From the NCBI RefSeq assembly GCF_000010305.1, contig NC_012489.1, forward strand, positions 2,487,646-2,551,645: a stretch of DNA of 64,000 nucleotides. Reading direction: 5' to 3'. A model generated the notes under the pieces. That model made no database searches, was not told where the DNA came from, and worked only from the letters and a program-made list of their open reading frames with translations. Of the stretch, positions 45,222 to 53,215 are shown piece by piece. The stretch comes from Gemmatimonas aurantiaca T-27 (lineage in GTDB: Bacteria; Gemmatimonadota; Gemmatimonadetes; Gemmatimonadales; Gemmatimonadaceae). The first letter of the stretch is position 1; each line of letters starts with the position of its first letter. Both the position numbers and the translations under genes were made by a program.

Positions 45222-45371
45222 GCGCCCCTTCGGGGCGCGGTACCTGCAGGATTGGCCAACGAATAAAGGCAGGATTGATCTCGGTAGACGGCGCATTTGC
45301 TGCGCACAACGGAGATCAATCCTGCTTCTTAAATTGTGTTCGATCCTGCAGGTATCGCCGCCGCAGGCGGC
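45222..45371. repeat. Nested palindromic element, REP-pair-like
   Basis: The 150-base element is built symmetrically. Outer hairpins lie at 45222-45238 (GCGCCCC-TTC-GGGGCGC) and 45357-45371 (GCCGCC-GCA-GGCGGC). Inside these are the inverted copies TACCTGCAGGA (45241-45251) and its complement (45344-45354). Then come GCAGGATTGATCTC (45269-45282) and its complement (45312-45325). At the centre is a small hairpin (45291-45305). It fills the gap between two convergent genes. The layout resembles paired REP sequences of enterobacteria and pseudomonads, but may also serve as a bidirectional terminator. Confidence 0.7.
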
Positions 45372-45401
45372 CCCTCCAGGCCACCCGCGGCTCCCCAACT
45401 A

Positions 45402-47747
45402 TCAGTACAACACCTTGTACACCAACGCGATGTTGCGCCCCGGATTGTAGGCGAACCGCTTGATGCGGCTGGTGGCATCGCGATACTGCTCGTCGAGCGC
45501 GTTGTCCAAACGCAGCGTGACCGAGTGCACCTGCCGACCGGCCAGTGTGAACAGCCAGCTCGCGTTCAGATCGAGCAACGTGTAGGCGTCGGTGGCCACA
45601 TCGAGTTCGTCACCGGTCACACGGTCCTGCGCAAACACGCGGCGCACATCGCCACCCAGCGAGACACGACCATTGTCGTAGCGCAACGAAGCACCGAGGC
45701 GGCCGGCCGGGATGTAGGGCAACACATCATCGCTGCCACGGATGGACGCCCGGGTATAGTCACCCATCAGGCCGCCCACAAAATGATGCACCAGCTTCGA
45801 TTCCACCTGCCCTTCCACACCAGCCAGCACGGCATCCCGCCCCGCGAACGTCACCGACGGCACGGCCTCACCATCCACCACCACTGGCGTGGCCAAGGCA
45901 ACCGGCGTGATGTAGCCATCGATGCGATTGTAGTAGCCATTGAACTGCGCGAACACACGCGACGACTGCGCACGCAGGCCTGCTTCGAGGCCAGTGCTCT
46001 GCTCCGCCTTGAGATCGGGATTGCCTACATCGTAGGTACCCACCGCAGCATGGAAACCATCGGCATAGAGCTCTTCCACCGCCGGGGCACGGAAACCACG
46101 TGACGCATTGGCCGACAGCGACACCCCCTCGGCCACAGGTACGCTCAGACCGATCGATCCGGCCATGTTGTCGAAGTTCCGTGTGCGCGGTGCACCGAAC
46201 CGCTCTGCCTCGGCCCCCGGGTTGGTTTCGATGGTGAAGCGATCGTAGCGCGCACCCAACTGCAACCGCGGCGCATGATCGGCATCGGGGTTGCGGGTGA
46301 TCGGAAACTCCTGGAACACGAACGCCGCGAGATTACGATTGTCCGCCGCCGGCGTGAACGCTTCTTCACCCACCGGCGCGTACTGCCGGAAGATGCCCTG
46401 CACGCCGAGGGCACCCGCCGCACGGCCGAAGCGGGTGCGCGCGGTGATGTTGGTGGTCTGCGTGCTCAGGTTGAAACGTGTGCCCACCTCACCACTCTCT
46501 TCGATTTCCGAGTGACGATAGGACTGCACGGTCTGGTCGACCTTGATCGTCGGCAGCGCCGTCACGCCGGTGTTGAGCGTCCCCTGCAGGGATCCCACGC
46601 GACGCAGGCCATCGATGCGCACCCTGCCGTGACCATGCCCCTCTTCATGGTCTTCTTCACCATCGTGATCATGGTCGTGGTCATCGCCGGCATCGTACGG
46701 CAGGCCGTACTCGAAATTCATCTGCCGATACACGCCGCCCAATGAGAGCTTCGTGCCGACATAACCACCACCCACCGTGAAGTTCTGCGTGCTGCCGCTG
46801 GTATTGAGCTGCTTGGCACCGCCGCCAACGCGGGTATCGGTGAAGTCGCGCAGTCCACCACGTGCCGTGAGCGCAAACTGCGACCCGAGGGGGAGCGTCA
46901 GCCCCACACCACCCACGCCACCGGGTGTGGCGGATTCACCCTGGCCCAGCAGGTAACCGGAGGCCTTGGTGGGGATGCTGGTCGGGATGTCATTGGAAAT
47001 GACGTTCACCACTCCGCCCAGGGCGTTGTTGCCGTACAACAGGGAGGCCGGGCCGCGAATGACCTCGATGCGTTCGGCGCTACTGGGGTCGACCGCATTC
47101 ATGTGATCGGCCGCGGCGGACGACAAGTCACCCGTGCGCTCGCCATCCTGCAATACGAGCACCCGTTCACCCGTGAGACCGCGAATCACGGGCGTGGACG
47201 CCATGGGACCATTGAAGCGCGCCGCCATGCCCGGCTCTTTCGACAAGGTCTGACCGATGGATGTGCTGAGGGCGCGCTGCAGTTCTTTGCCTCCCAATTG
47301 CACCGTGGCCTGGGTGACATCGAGCGGATCGCTGCCGGTGGGCGTCGCCGTCACATTGACGGAGCTGAGGCGGACCGTGGCTACGTGCATCACGATGGAA
47401 ACCCGCACATCGCTGCCGCTGGACGCGACCGTGACCACTTGGTGAGCGCTGGCATAGCCGATGCGCACGAGATCGAGATGATAGGTGCCCGAGGGCAGCC
47501 CGCGCAGCGCAAACTCGCCGCGTTCGTCGGTGAGTGCCGAGCGATTGCTACCGCTCGCGACCACCTGCACGTTGGCCAGCGGGGCACCGGCAGAGTCCTT
47601 GACGACCCCCAGCACCGATGCGCTTTGCGCCGCGAGGGGAGCAGCGGCCAAAGACAGGGCACCGAGGACCAGCCCCAGCGCCAATACGGCAACACGAAGC
47701 AGCGCCACGCGGCGCGCTTCCGTGATGCGGAAGAACGAGCGAACCAT
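45402..47747 (-). CDS. TonB-dependent receptor, ZnuD-like metal uptake
   Basis: The 781-residue outer-membrane receptor has a signal peptide (1-40, ending LAAQ), a carboxypeptidase-regulatory-like domain (about 44-125), a plug (about 135-255, with PVIRGLTGERVLVLQDG and IEVIRGPASLLYG) and a beta-barrel ending in Tyr. An extracellular loop at 352-374 is packed with His, Asp and Glu (HDHDHDGEEDHEEGHGHG). This is a mark of ZnuD-type zinc receptors, so it probably imports zinc or another transition metal. The ATG at 47747 starts the signal peptide. It lies 90 bases downstream of a DUF2946-like gene on the same strand. Confidence 0.88.
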   Translation of the reverse strand: MVRSFFRITEARRVALLRVAVLALGLVLGALSLAAAPLAAQSASVLGVVKDSAGAPLANVQVVASGSNRSALTDERGEFALRGLPSGTYHLDLVRIGYASAHQVVTVASSGSDVRVSIVMHVATVRLSSVNVTATPTGSDPLDVTQATVQLGGKELQRALSTSIGQTLSKEPGMAARFNGPMASTPVIRGLTGERVLVLQDGERTGDLSSAAADHMNAVDPSSAERIEVIRGPASLLYGNNALGGVVNVISNDIPTSIPTKASGYLLGQGESATPGGVGGVGLTLPLGSQFALTARGGLRDFTDTRVGGGAKQLNTSGSTQNFTVGGGYVGTKLSLGGVYRQMNFEYGLPYDAGDDHDHDHDGEEDHEEGHGHGRVRIDGLRRVGSLQGTLNTGVTALPTIKVDQTVQSYRHSEIEESGEVGTRFNLSTQTTNITARTRFGRAAGALGVQGIFRQYAPVGEEAFTPAADNRNLAAFVFQEFPITRNPDADHAPRLQLGARYDRFTIETNPGAEAERFGAPRTRNFDNMAGSIGLSVPVAEGVSLSANASRGFRAPAVEELYADGFHAAVGTYDVGNPDLKAEQSTGLEAGLRAQSSRVFAQFNGYYNRIDGYITPVALATPVVVDGEAVPSVTFAGRDAVLAGVEGQVESKLVHHFVGGLMGDYTRASIRGSDDVLPYIPAGRLGASLRYDNGRVSLGGDVRRVFAQDRVTGDELDVATDAYTLLDLNASWLFTLAGRQVHSVTLRLDNALDEQYRDATSRIKRFAYNPGRNIALVYKVLY

Positions 47748-47837
47748 GATCAATTCCACCTGAAACGTACGGAGTGAGCGACATGCGCTGTGTGCACGTC
47801 GAAGCACTGGCAGGCGGTGCGCCTGGCAGTGAAAAGC

Positions 47838-48200
47838 TCAGCTCTGCAGTACGGGAGGTGCGCGACTGGCGGTGGTCGCTGTGACGGACGCCGGTCGCGA
47901 GACGACCTGGGCGCACGTGGCAATGGATGCCTGCCTGGACGCTGGCACACCCACATGATGGGCAGCCGGCCGGGCCATGGGCGTGGTGGCAATGGCACAC
48001 AGCACACAATCGTGGGCGTGCACCACCACGCATCCTGAACCAGTCTCCGACTCGATATGGGCGTACGCCACACGTCGATCGATGCTCCAACTGTCCGCGA
48101 TGGCCGCCGTTGCCGGTGCAAGCACCTGCAGGCAGGCCAGCACGAACAGCAGTCGCCGCAATCGCGGGAAGCGTTCGAAGCCCCTGAGAGTCTGGTTCAT
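47838..48200 (-). CDS. DUF2946-like exported small protein
   Basis: The 120-residue product has a signal peptide or N-terminal anchor (about 12-37). A short motif follows with Cys, His-x-His and a CVLC pair (CVVVHAHDCVLC, about residues 62-73). DUF2946 proteins show this His/Cys arrangement and are often encoded next to TonB receptors for copper or zinc. That fits the metal receptor gene directly downstream. The ATG at 48200 is chosen because it opens the signal segment. Metal binding is inferred from the residues and the context. Confidence 0.65.
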   Translation of the reverse strand: MNQTLRGFERFPRLRRLLFVLACLQVLAPATAAIADSWSIDRRVAYAHIESETGSGCVVVHAHDCVLCAIATTPMARPAAHHVGVPASRQASIATCAQVVSRPASVTATTASRAPPVLQS

Positions 48201-48325
48201 CACGTCAAACGTTGTCGAACAGGAGTGAGCACGCAATGGGAGGTACCCGCTTGAGCACAGCCTGTTGCTTCGACATGTTTCGCACTTCAGCTCCACTTCG
48301 TCCCGAAGGTGAGCCGAAGATCAGC

Positions 48326-48345
48326 ACGTGACGCTCGCGTCACGT
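48326..48345. promoter_or_regulatory. Perfect inverted repeat upstream of pckA
   Basis: ACGTGACG (48326-48333) and CGTCACGT (48338-48345) are exact complements around a four-base centre. The site lies 96 bases before the pckA ATG and 126 bases upstream of the divergent DUF2946-like start. The GTGA/TCAC halves resemble those of CRP/FNR sites, but the spacing is two bases longer than the CRP consensus. It is a candidate operator of an unidentified dimeric regulator. Confidence 0.45.
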
Positions 48346-48440
48346 TTCCTACCTTTCGTCGGCTACTCAATTGTGATGCCCCGTCGCGCTCCTCCAGCGC
48401 GCCGTCGGTATCGCTGTACGCTTTCCGTGAGGGTCGCATC

Positions 48441-50060
48441 ATGGCGACGCAGCTTACACCGTCCGCTCCCGTTCGCGAGAGCGCCGCTGGCCTTGCGCCA
48501 CAGGGCATCACGCCCAAAGGCACCGTGCACTGGAACTTCGTCGCACCGGAGCTCATCGAGGCGGCCATCCGTCGCAACGAAGGCACGCTGGCCGACATGG
48601 GCCCGTATGTCGCCGTGACGTCGCCGCACACAGGCCGCTCACCGAACGACAAGTTCGTCGTGAAGGAAGCCGGCAGTGAAGCCGATGTGGATTGGGGTAA
48701 GGTCAACCAGCCCATCACGGCAGAGCATTGGAACACGCTGAAGAGCGACGTCAAGCAATACCTGAATGGCCTGGACGAATTGTTCGTGCAGGACCTGTAC
48801 TGCGGCGCCGATCCGTCGACCCGTCTGAGCGTGCGCTACATCCTCCCCAACGCGTGGCATGCGGCGTTTGTGCGCAACATGTTCATTCGTCCTGCGGTCG
48901 AGGAGCTCGCGTCGTTTGCTCCGAACTTCACGGTGTATCACGCTCCGGAGTTCCAGGCCGACCCTGCCCGCCACGGCACGCGCACGGGCACCTTCATCGT
49001 GCTCAATCTCGCCGAGCGCACCATCCTTATTGGTGGCACGCGCTATGCCGGTGAGCTCAAGAAATCGATGTTCACGGTGATGAACTACCTGCTGCCGAAG
49101 CAGGGCGTGCTGTCCATGCACTGCTCGGCCAACATTGGCCCCGCGGGTGACACGGCGCTGTTCTTCGGTCTCTCGGGCACGGGCAAGACCACGCTCTCCG
49201 CCGATCCCGAGCGTGGCCTCATCGGCGACGACGAACATGGCTGGTCGCCGGAAGGCACGTTCAATTTCGAAGGCGGCTGCTACGCAAAGGCCATCAACCT
49301 CTCGGCCGAAGGGGAGCCCGACATCTACGCCACCACGCAGATGTTCGGCACGATCCTCGAGAACGTGGTGCTGAACCAGCCGTCGCGCACGGTGGATTTC
49401 GCCAATCAGAGCATCACCGAGAACACCCGCGCGTCGTACCCGTTGCACTACATCAAGAACCATGTGCCGAGCGGTCGCGGTGGACACCCGAAGAACGTGG
49501 TGTTCCTCACGGCCGACGCATTTGGCGTGCTGCCGCCGATTGCCAAGCTCACGCCCGAGCAGGCGATGTACTACTTCCTGTCGGGTTACACCGCCAAGGT
49601 GGCCGGCACGGAGCGTGGCGTCACCGAACCGCAGGCTACGTTCTCAGCCTGCTTCGGTGCCGTGTTCCTCGTGTGGCATCCCACGAAGTACGCCGAGATG
49701 CTGGGCGAGCTGCTCAAGCAGCATGGCTCGCAGGTCTGGCTGGTGAACACCGGCTGGAGCGGTGGTGCGTACGGTGTGGGCAAGCGCATGAAGCTCGGTC
49801 ACACGCGCGCCATGGTGCGTGCGGCGCTCGACGGCTCGCTGGCCGGCGGCTCGTTCAGCACCGATCCGGTGTTTGGCCTGCACATCCCGCAGTCGGTGGA
49901 GGGCGTTCCGTCGGAAGTGCTCGATCCGCGCCGCACGTGGGCTGATGGCGCCGCGTACGACACGCAGGCGTCCAAGCTGGCCGGCATGTTCCGCGAGAAC
50001 ATCAAGAAGTTCGGCGAAGCGGTTTCGCCGGTGATCTTGTCGGCAGGCCCGCAGGGCTGA
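48441..50060 (+). CDS. pckA: Phosphoenolpyruvate carboxykinase (ATP)
   Basis: The 539-residue enzyme converts oxaloacetate and ATP to phosphoenolpyruvate and CO2, the entry to gluconeogenesis. It shows the kinase P-loop FFGLSGTGKTTLS (about 237-249), the substrate-site YILPNAWHAAF region, the metal and nucleotide site IGDDEHGW, and the ENTRASYPLHYI and TADAFGVLPPIAKL segments of ATP-type PEPCK. The length is typical. The ATG at 48441 follows a GAGGG. The gene ends with a strong terminator and is transcribed alone. A perfect inverted repeat lies upstream. Confidence 0.95.
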   Translation: MATQLTPSAPVRESAAGLAPQGITPKGTVHWNFVAPELIEAAIRRNEGTLADMGPYVAVTSPHTGRSPNDKFVVKEAGSEADVDWGKVNQPITAEHWNTLKSDVKQYLNGLDELFVQDLYCGADPSTRLSVRYILPNAWHAAFVRNMFIRPAVEELASFAPNFTVYHAPEFQADPARHGTRTGTFIVLNLAERTILIGGTRYAGELKKSMFTVMNYLLPKQGVLSMHCSANIGPAGDTALFFGLSGTGKTTLSADPERGLIGDDEHGWSPEGTFNFEGGCYAKAINLSAEGEPDIYATTQMFGTILENVVLNQPSRTVDFANQSITENTRASYPLHYIKNHVPSGRGGHPKNVVFLTADAFGVLPPIAKLTPEQAMYYFLSGYTAKVAGTERGVTEPQATFSACFGAVFLVWHPTKYAEMLGELLKQHGSQVWLVNTGWSGGAYGVGKRMKLGHTRAMVRAALDGSLAGGSFSTDPVFGLHIPQSVEGVPSEVLDPRRTWADGAAYDTQASKLAGMFRENIKKFGEAVSPVILSAGPQG

Positions 50061-50067
50061 CTCCACA

Positions 50068-50088
50068 GATTGGCAAGAATTGCCAATC
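50068..50088. other. Small perfect hairpin after pckA
   Basis: Arms GATTGGCAA and TTGCCAATC with a GAA loop lie between the pckA stop and the main terminator. It may protect the transcript end. Confidence 0.5.
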
Positions 50089-50100
50089 CCTGATGCAAGA

Positions 50101-50142
50101 GCGGACACCGCAGAGCTGACTTCTGCGGTGTCCGCTTTTTTT
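50101..50142 (+). terminator. Strong intrinsic terminator of pckA
   Basis: A perfect 13-base-pair stem (GCGGACACCGCAG, 50101-50113; CTGCGGTGTCCGC, 50123-50135) with a nine-base loop is followed by seven T residues. Its T-run touches the stop of the convergent phosphoesterase gene, so the stem may also end that transcript. Confidence 0.93.
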
Positions 50143-51343
50143 AGTTCAGCACCTGAGTACCGCCATTCTCCAGGAGGCGAACATACTGGCCATTGGTGAT
50201 TCGCAAGCCCTCGCTACTCCTGAAAGGAAAACTCCAGAGATAGTCCTTGGGGTGCTTCACATCGATGGCAAAGACCTTCCGGTTGAAGCGCGCGTTCACT
50301 TTGCCCTGGAGGGTGTGCCCCACGACCACCGCCTGCGCTCCCACCGCCCCCAGTGCCTGCTCGACCTGCTGCTGTGACAGGTCGGCCTTGAAGTATCCCC
50401 GATACCACGCCGGCCCTGTCGTGCCCGAGCGCAAGAAGGACTCGGTGGACACTGAAGCCGGACTGTAGTAGGGGGTGCGGTAGCCGGCCCGCACAATGCG
50501 ATTGATGTCATCGACCGACACCCCGTGCTTCGGAATATCGGGATGCAGGCCGCCATGCACGAAAGCCACGCCATTGATCACTTCCAGTACATTTTTCGAA
50601 GCCAGCCAACGGCCCAGGAGCGCTTCGTCATCGAACAATTGGTCCTGCCGTTTCCCCAGAATGCCCGCGATGTGAAAGTACTTTTCGTTGGCCGTCTGAT
50701 AGTTCGCCTGCAGACTCTTGATCTCGTGATTGCCAATGATGAAATGCACCGTGCCACCAGATTTCCGGGCAGACTGTTCGAGCTGATAGGCCGCCCACAG
50801 CACCTGTGTGGTCGAAGCACCGCGATCGACAAAATCACCGACCAGCACCAGATGCCCCTTGCCGAACGTCCAGTTGAACTGTGCGTCCGCCACCTTGTGG
50901 GCCACGAGAATCCGACGGAATGCTCCCAGTCCGCTTTCGATATCGGATATGGCCACAATGGGTTCCCCATCATTGTACGTGGCAACTGGCGTCACGATAT
51001 CGCGCGTGAGGTTCACGGCAAACGCACTACTGTCGGCTGGGAAGCCCACCGTGATCGTCGAGTCTCCTCCCGCAACGATCGCTGTGGTGTCGACATGGAA
51101 TCCCTTGTCATTGTCACCACGAATCACGTGGACAAAGAGCTCGTCGTTCCGGAGAAAAACATGTGTTTCTCCCTCCAACTGATAGGCCAGCCTGTTTTCA
51201 AACAGGTGCGCATCGGCGCCGATCAGCACCCCGAAGGTGACAAGTGCGGCCATCAGCAGGCTGAACGTGACTCCGAAGTGCTTGAGATTGGTCAGCACGA
51301 GGGATGCGTACCGACGCCGGGGCCCGGTGGTGGCGGAGGCCAT
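50141..51343 (-). CDS. Membrane-anchored calcineurin-like metallophosphoesterase
   Basis: The 400-residue protein has one N-terminal membrane anchor (about 23-45), a short extracytoplasmic domain and a phosphoesterase domain (about 125-400). GDFVDRG (169-175), GNHE (204-207), FVHGGLHPD and VVGHTLQGK give four of the five metal-site motifs of PPP-type phosphatases. The first motif, normally D-x-H, reads SDIESG (Asp134, Glu136). It most resembles Shewanella-type protein phosphatases. The substrate is unknown; the anchor suggests a periplasmic site of action. Confidence 0.82.
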   Translation of the reverse strand: MASATTGPRRRYASLVLTNLKHFGVTFSLLMAALVTFGVLIGADAHLFENRLAYQLEGETHVFLRNDELFVHVIRGDNDKGFHVDTTAIVAGGDSTITVGFPADSSAFAVNLTRDIVTPVATYNDGEPIVAISDIESGLGAFRRILVAHKVADAQFNWTFGKGHLVLVGDFVDRGASTTQVLWAAYQLEQSARKSGGTVHFIIGNHEIKSLQANYQTANEKYFHIAGILGKRQDQLFDDEALLGRWLASKNVLEVINGVAFVHGGLHPDIPKHGVSVDDINRIVRAGYRTPYYSPASVSTESFLRSGTTGPAWYRGYFKADLSQQQVEQALGAVGAQAVVVGHTLQGKVNARFNRKVFAIDVKHPKDYLWSFPFRSSEGLRITNGQYVRLLENGGTQVLN

Positions 51344-51454
51344 GGTTTCGCTGAGTGTCGAAAGAGCCGCGAGGCGGCCGAAGAGAAATGCTCAACCGTG
51401 ATCGGTACGAGCGGTAGGCGGCGAAGTTTCGTCGTCCACCATCATGTGAATGCA

Positions 51455-51502
51455 CAGGCAAAACAAACGGGAGGCTCAGGACATCGTCCCGAGCCTCCCG
51501 TT
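51455..51502 (-). terminator. Intrinsic terminator of the propeller gene
   Basis: On the minus strand, arms AACGGGAGGCTC and GAGCCTCCCGTT (plus coordinates 51491-51502 and 51466-51477) pair perfectly and are followed by TGTTTTGCC. It lies 40 bases past the stop of the Gly-rich propeller gene. Confidence 0.8.
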
Positions 51503-51543
51503 CATCGATTGTGCAAGCGTCATCCGCGCGAAGCGCGCGATCT

Positions 51544-53190
51544 TCAGTTCAGCTTCACGGTTTCGAGAAACACTTCGCGGCCTTCGCGCGCCTGCAGGAA
51601 GATGACACCATTGGGCCCGAAGCCCACGATCTGGCGTCCACCGGGCAACTTCACACGGTGCGTCAGCTTGCCTTCGGCGCTGATCACGTCGTACACGAGC
51701 GGCGGCAGGTTGGCCATGTTGGGCATCAGCCCCATCATGCCACCCGGCGGGCCCTGACGCGTACTGTCACGCGGCGCACCAGGCGCTCCCGGAGGACCAC
51801 CAGGTCCACCAGGACCCATCGGTCCCATGCCAGGCCCCATGCCACCACGGCCACCCATCACCGACTGGGCAAGCTGCGCGGACAGGTTGGATGTAGACGG
51901 CACCACCCACAGGTTGCCCGCGTTGTCGGCAATGCTCGATCCCTGACGGATGGGCGGGAAGTAGTCCGGCAACTTGTCCGCACCGATCGGTTCGAACTGC
52001 ATACGGAAGCCACCGCCACCACCGGCGCCACCGCCTGCACGCTCTGAGGCCGCCTTGGCAATCGTGCTGAGGGAGTCGACCATCTTGGTCTTCTCTTCGT
52101 CGCTGATATGCTTCCAGTCGAACGGCAGCTTGTCGGAGGCCGAGTGCGTGCCATCCGGACGATAGTAGTCCACGTGATAGTCGAGCACGCGCATCACGGC
52201 CACCGTGCCATCGGCCAGCAACGCCCAATCGTCGCCCTGCGGCAGCGGATTGATCTTCATGGTGAGACGCGTTGAGCCGTCTTCACCACGCGTCATCTGC
52301 GTTTCGTTCTTCGGCACTTTCACGAACGCCACCGTGTCGGCCTTGCGGGTGTCGAAGTCGACACGCACGATGGGCACGGAATCAGGCTGATTGCCGGGAT
52401 TGAATCCCCGTGCGCCGGGACCTCCGCCCTGGCCACCTTGGCCTCCCGGACCACCGGGCCCGCCACCAAATCCGCCGCCGAATCCACCACCACCAAAGCC
52501 GCCACCACCGCCTGGCGGGCCGCCGAAGCCACCGCCGCCACCACGGTTGCCACCGCCCTGACCGCCCGGTGCGCCCTGACCGCGGTTGTTGTTGTTCCCA
52601 CCCCGGTCATTGCCGTTGCCAAACATCGCGCCGCCCGGGCCACCAGCAGCACCCTGACGGTAGTACAAGCGACCCTTCGCATCGAAGGCGTGCGAACCAA
52701 GGTTGGCATTCGCCAGCGCATTGATGTCGTTCGTGCGCGGAGACGCCATGACCCGCAGCGTGCGACCGCGTCCATCGATGACCACCAGCGACATCGTCGA
52801 CGCGTCCACCACGATCGTGGAATCACCGAGATACGGCATGAGTCCCAACGGACGCATCCCGTACGGCATCAGTCCCCCCGGTGCCGTATCGGCCACCACG
52901 ATGGGATTGGCGAGCGACGCATCGAACTTGATGAGGCGACGACGCTGCGTGTCGTTGACGAAGATGGAACCATCCGAGAGCACGCGTACCGACGTGGCGC
53001 CACCGAGTGGCTGCGCCGTGCGTGCCACGACCGCCGACACATCACGCACCGGCACATTCACCGCCGGCGCAGCAGGTGCCGCGGCATCTTGTGCGCCAAC
53101 GCCTGCCGGCACGAGGGCCGCGAGCAGCACACCGACACTGCTCCAGCGCGCCGCGCGTCCAACCAGCGAATCGATCATGAGAGTTTGCAT
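51544..53190 (-). CDS. Secreted Gly-rich beta-propeller-like protein
   Basis: The 548-residue product has a signal peptide (about 1-34, ending GVGAQ). NHL/six-bladed-propeller-like repeats follow (VRVLSDGSIFVNDTQRRRLI; IADNAGNLWVV; IVGFGPNGVIFL). A very Gly-rich stretch with Asn and Pro (about 190-270) and a second Gly/Met/Pro-rich one (about 445-490) interrupt the blades. It is probably periplasmic or on the surface. The ATG at 53190 has AGAGGA upstream, inside the palindrome AGGAGATATCCT. It follows the large TonB receptor gene by 25 bases, so the two are one operon, perhaps for a shared substrate. Confidence 0.72.
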   Translation of the reverse strand: MQTLMIDSLVGRAARWSSVGVLLAALVPAGVGAQDAAAPAAPAVNVPVRDVSAVVARTAQPLGGATSVRVLSDGSIFVNDTQRRRLIKFDASLANPIVVADTAPGGLMPYGMRPLGLMPYLGDSTIVVDASTMSLVVIDGRGRTLRVMASPRTNDINALANANLGSHAFDAKGRLYYRQGAAGGPGGAMFGNGNDRGGNNNNRGQGAPGGQGGGNRGGGGGFGGPPGGGGGFGGGGFGGGFGGGPGGPGGQGGQGGGPGARGFNPGNQPDSVPIVRVDFDTRKADTVAFVKVPKNETQMTRGEDGSTRLTMKINPLPQGDDWALLADGTVAVMRVLDYHVDYYRPDGTHSASDKLPFDWKHISDEEKTKMVDSLSTIAKAASERAGGGAGGGGGFRMQFEPIGADKLPDYFPPIRQGSSIADNAGNLWVVPSTSNLSAQLAQSVMGGRGGMGPGMGPMGPGGPGGPPGAPGAPRDSTRQGPPGGMMGLMPNMANLPPLVYDVISAEGKLTHRVKLPGGRQIVGFGPNGVIFLQAREGREVFLETVKLN

Positions 53191-53215
53191 AGGAGATATC
53201 CTCTGGTCGTCGTGA

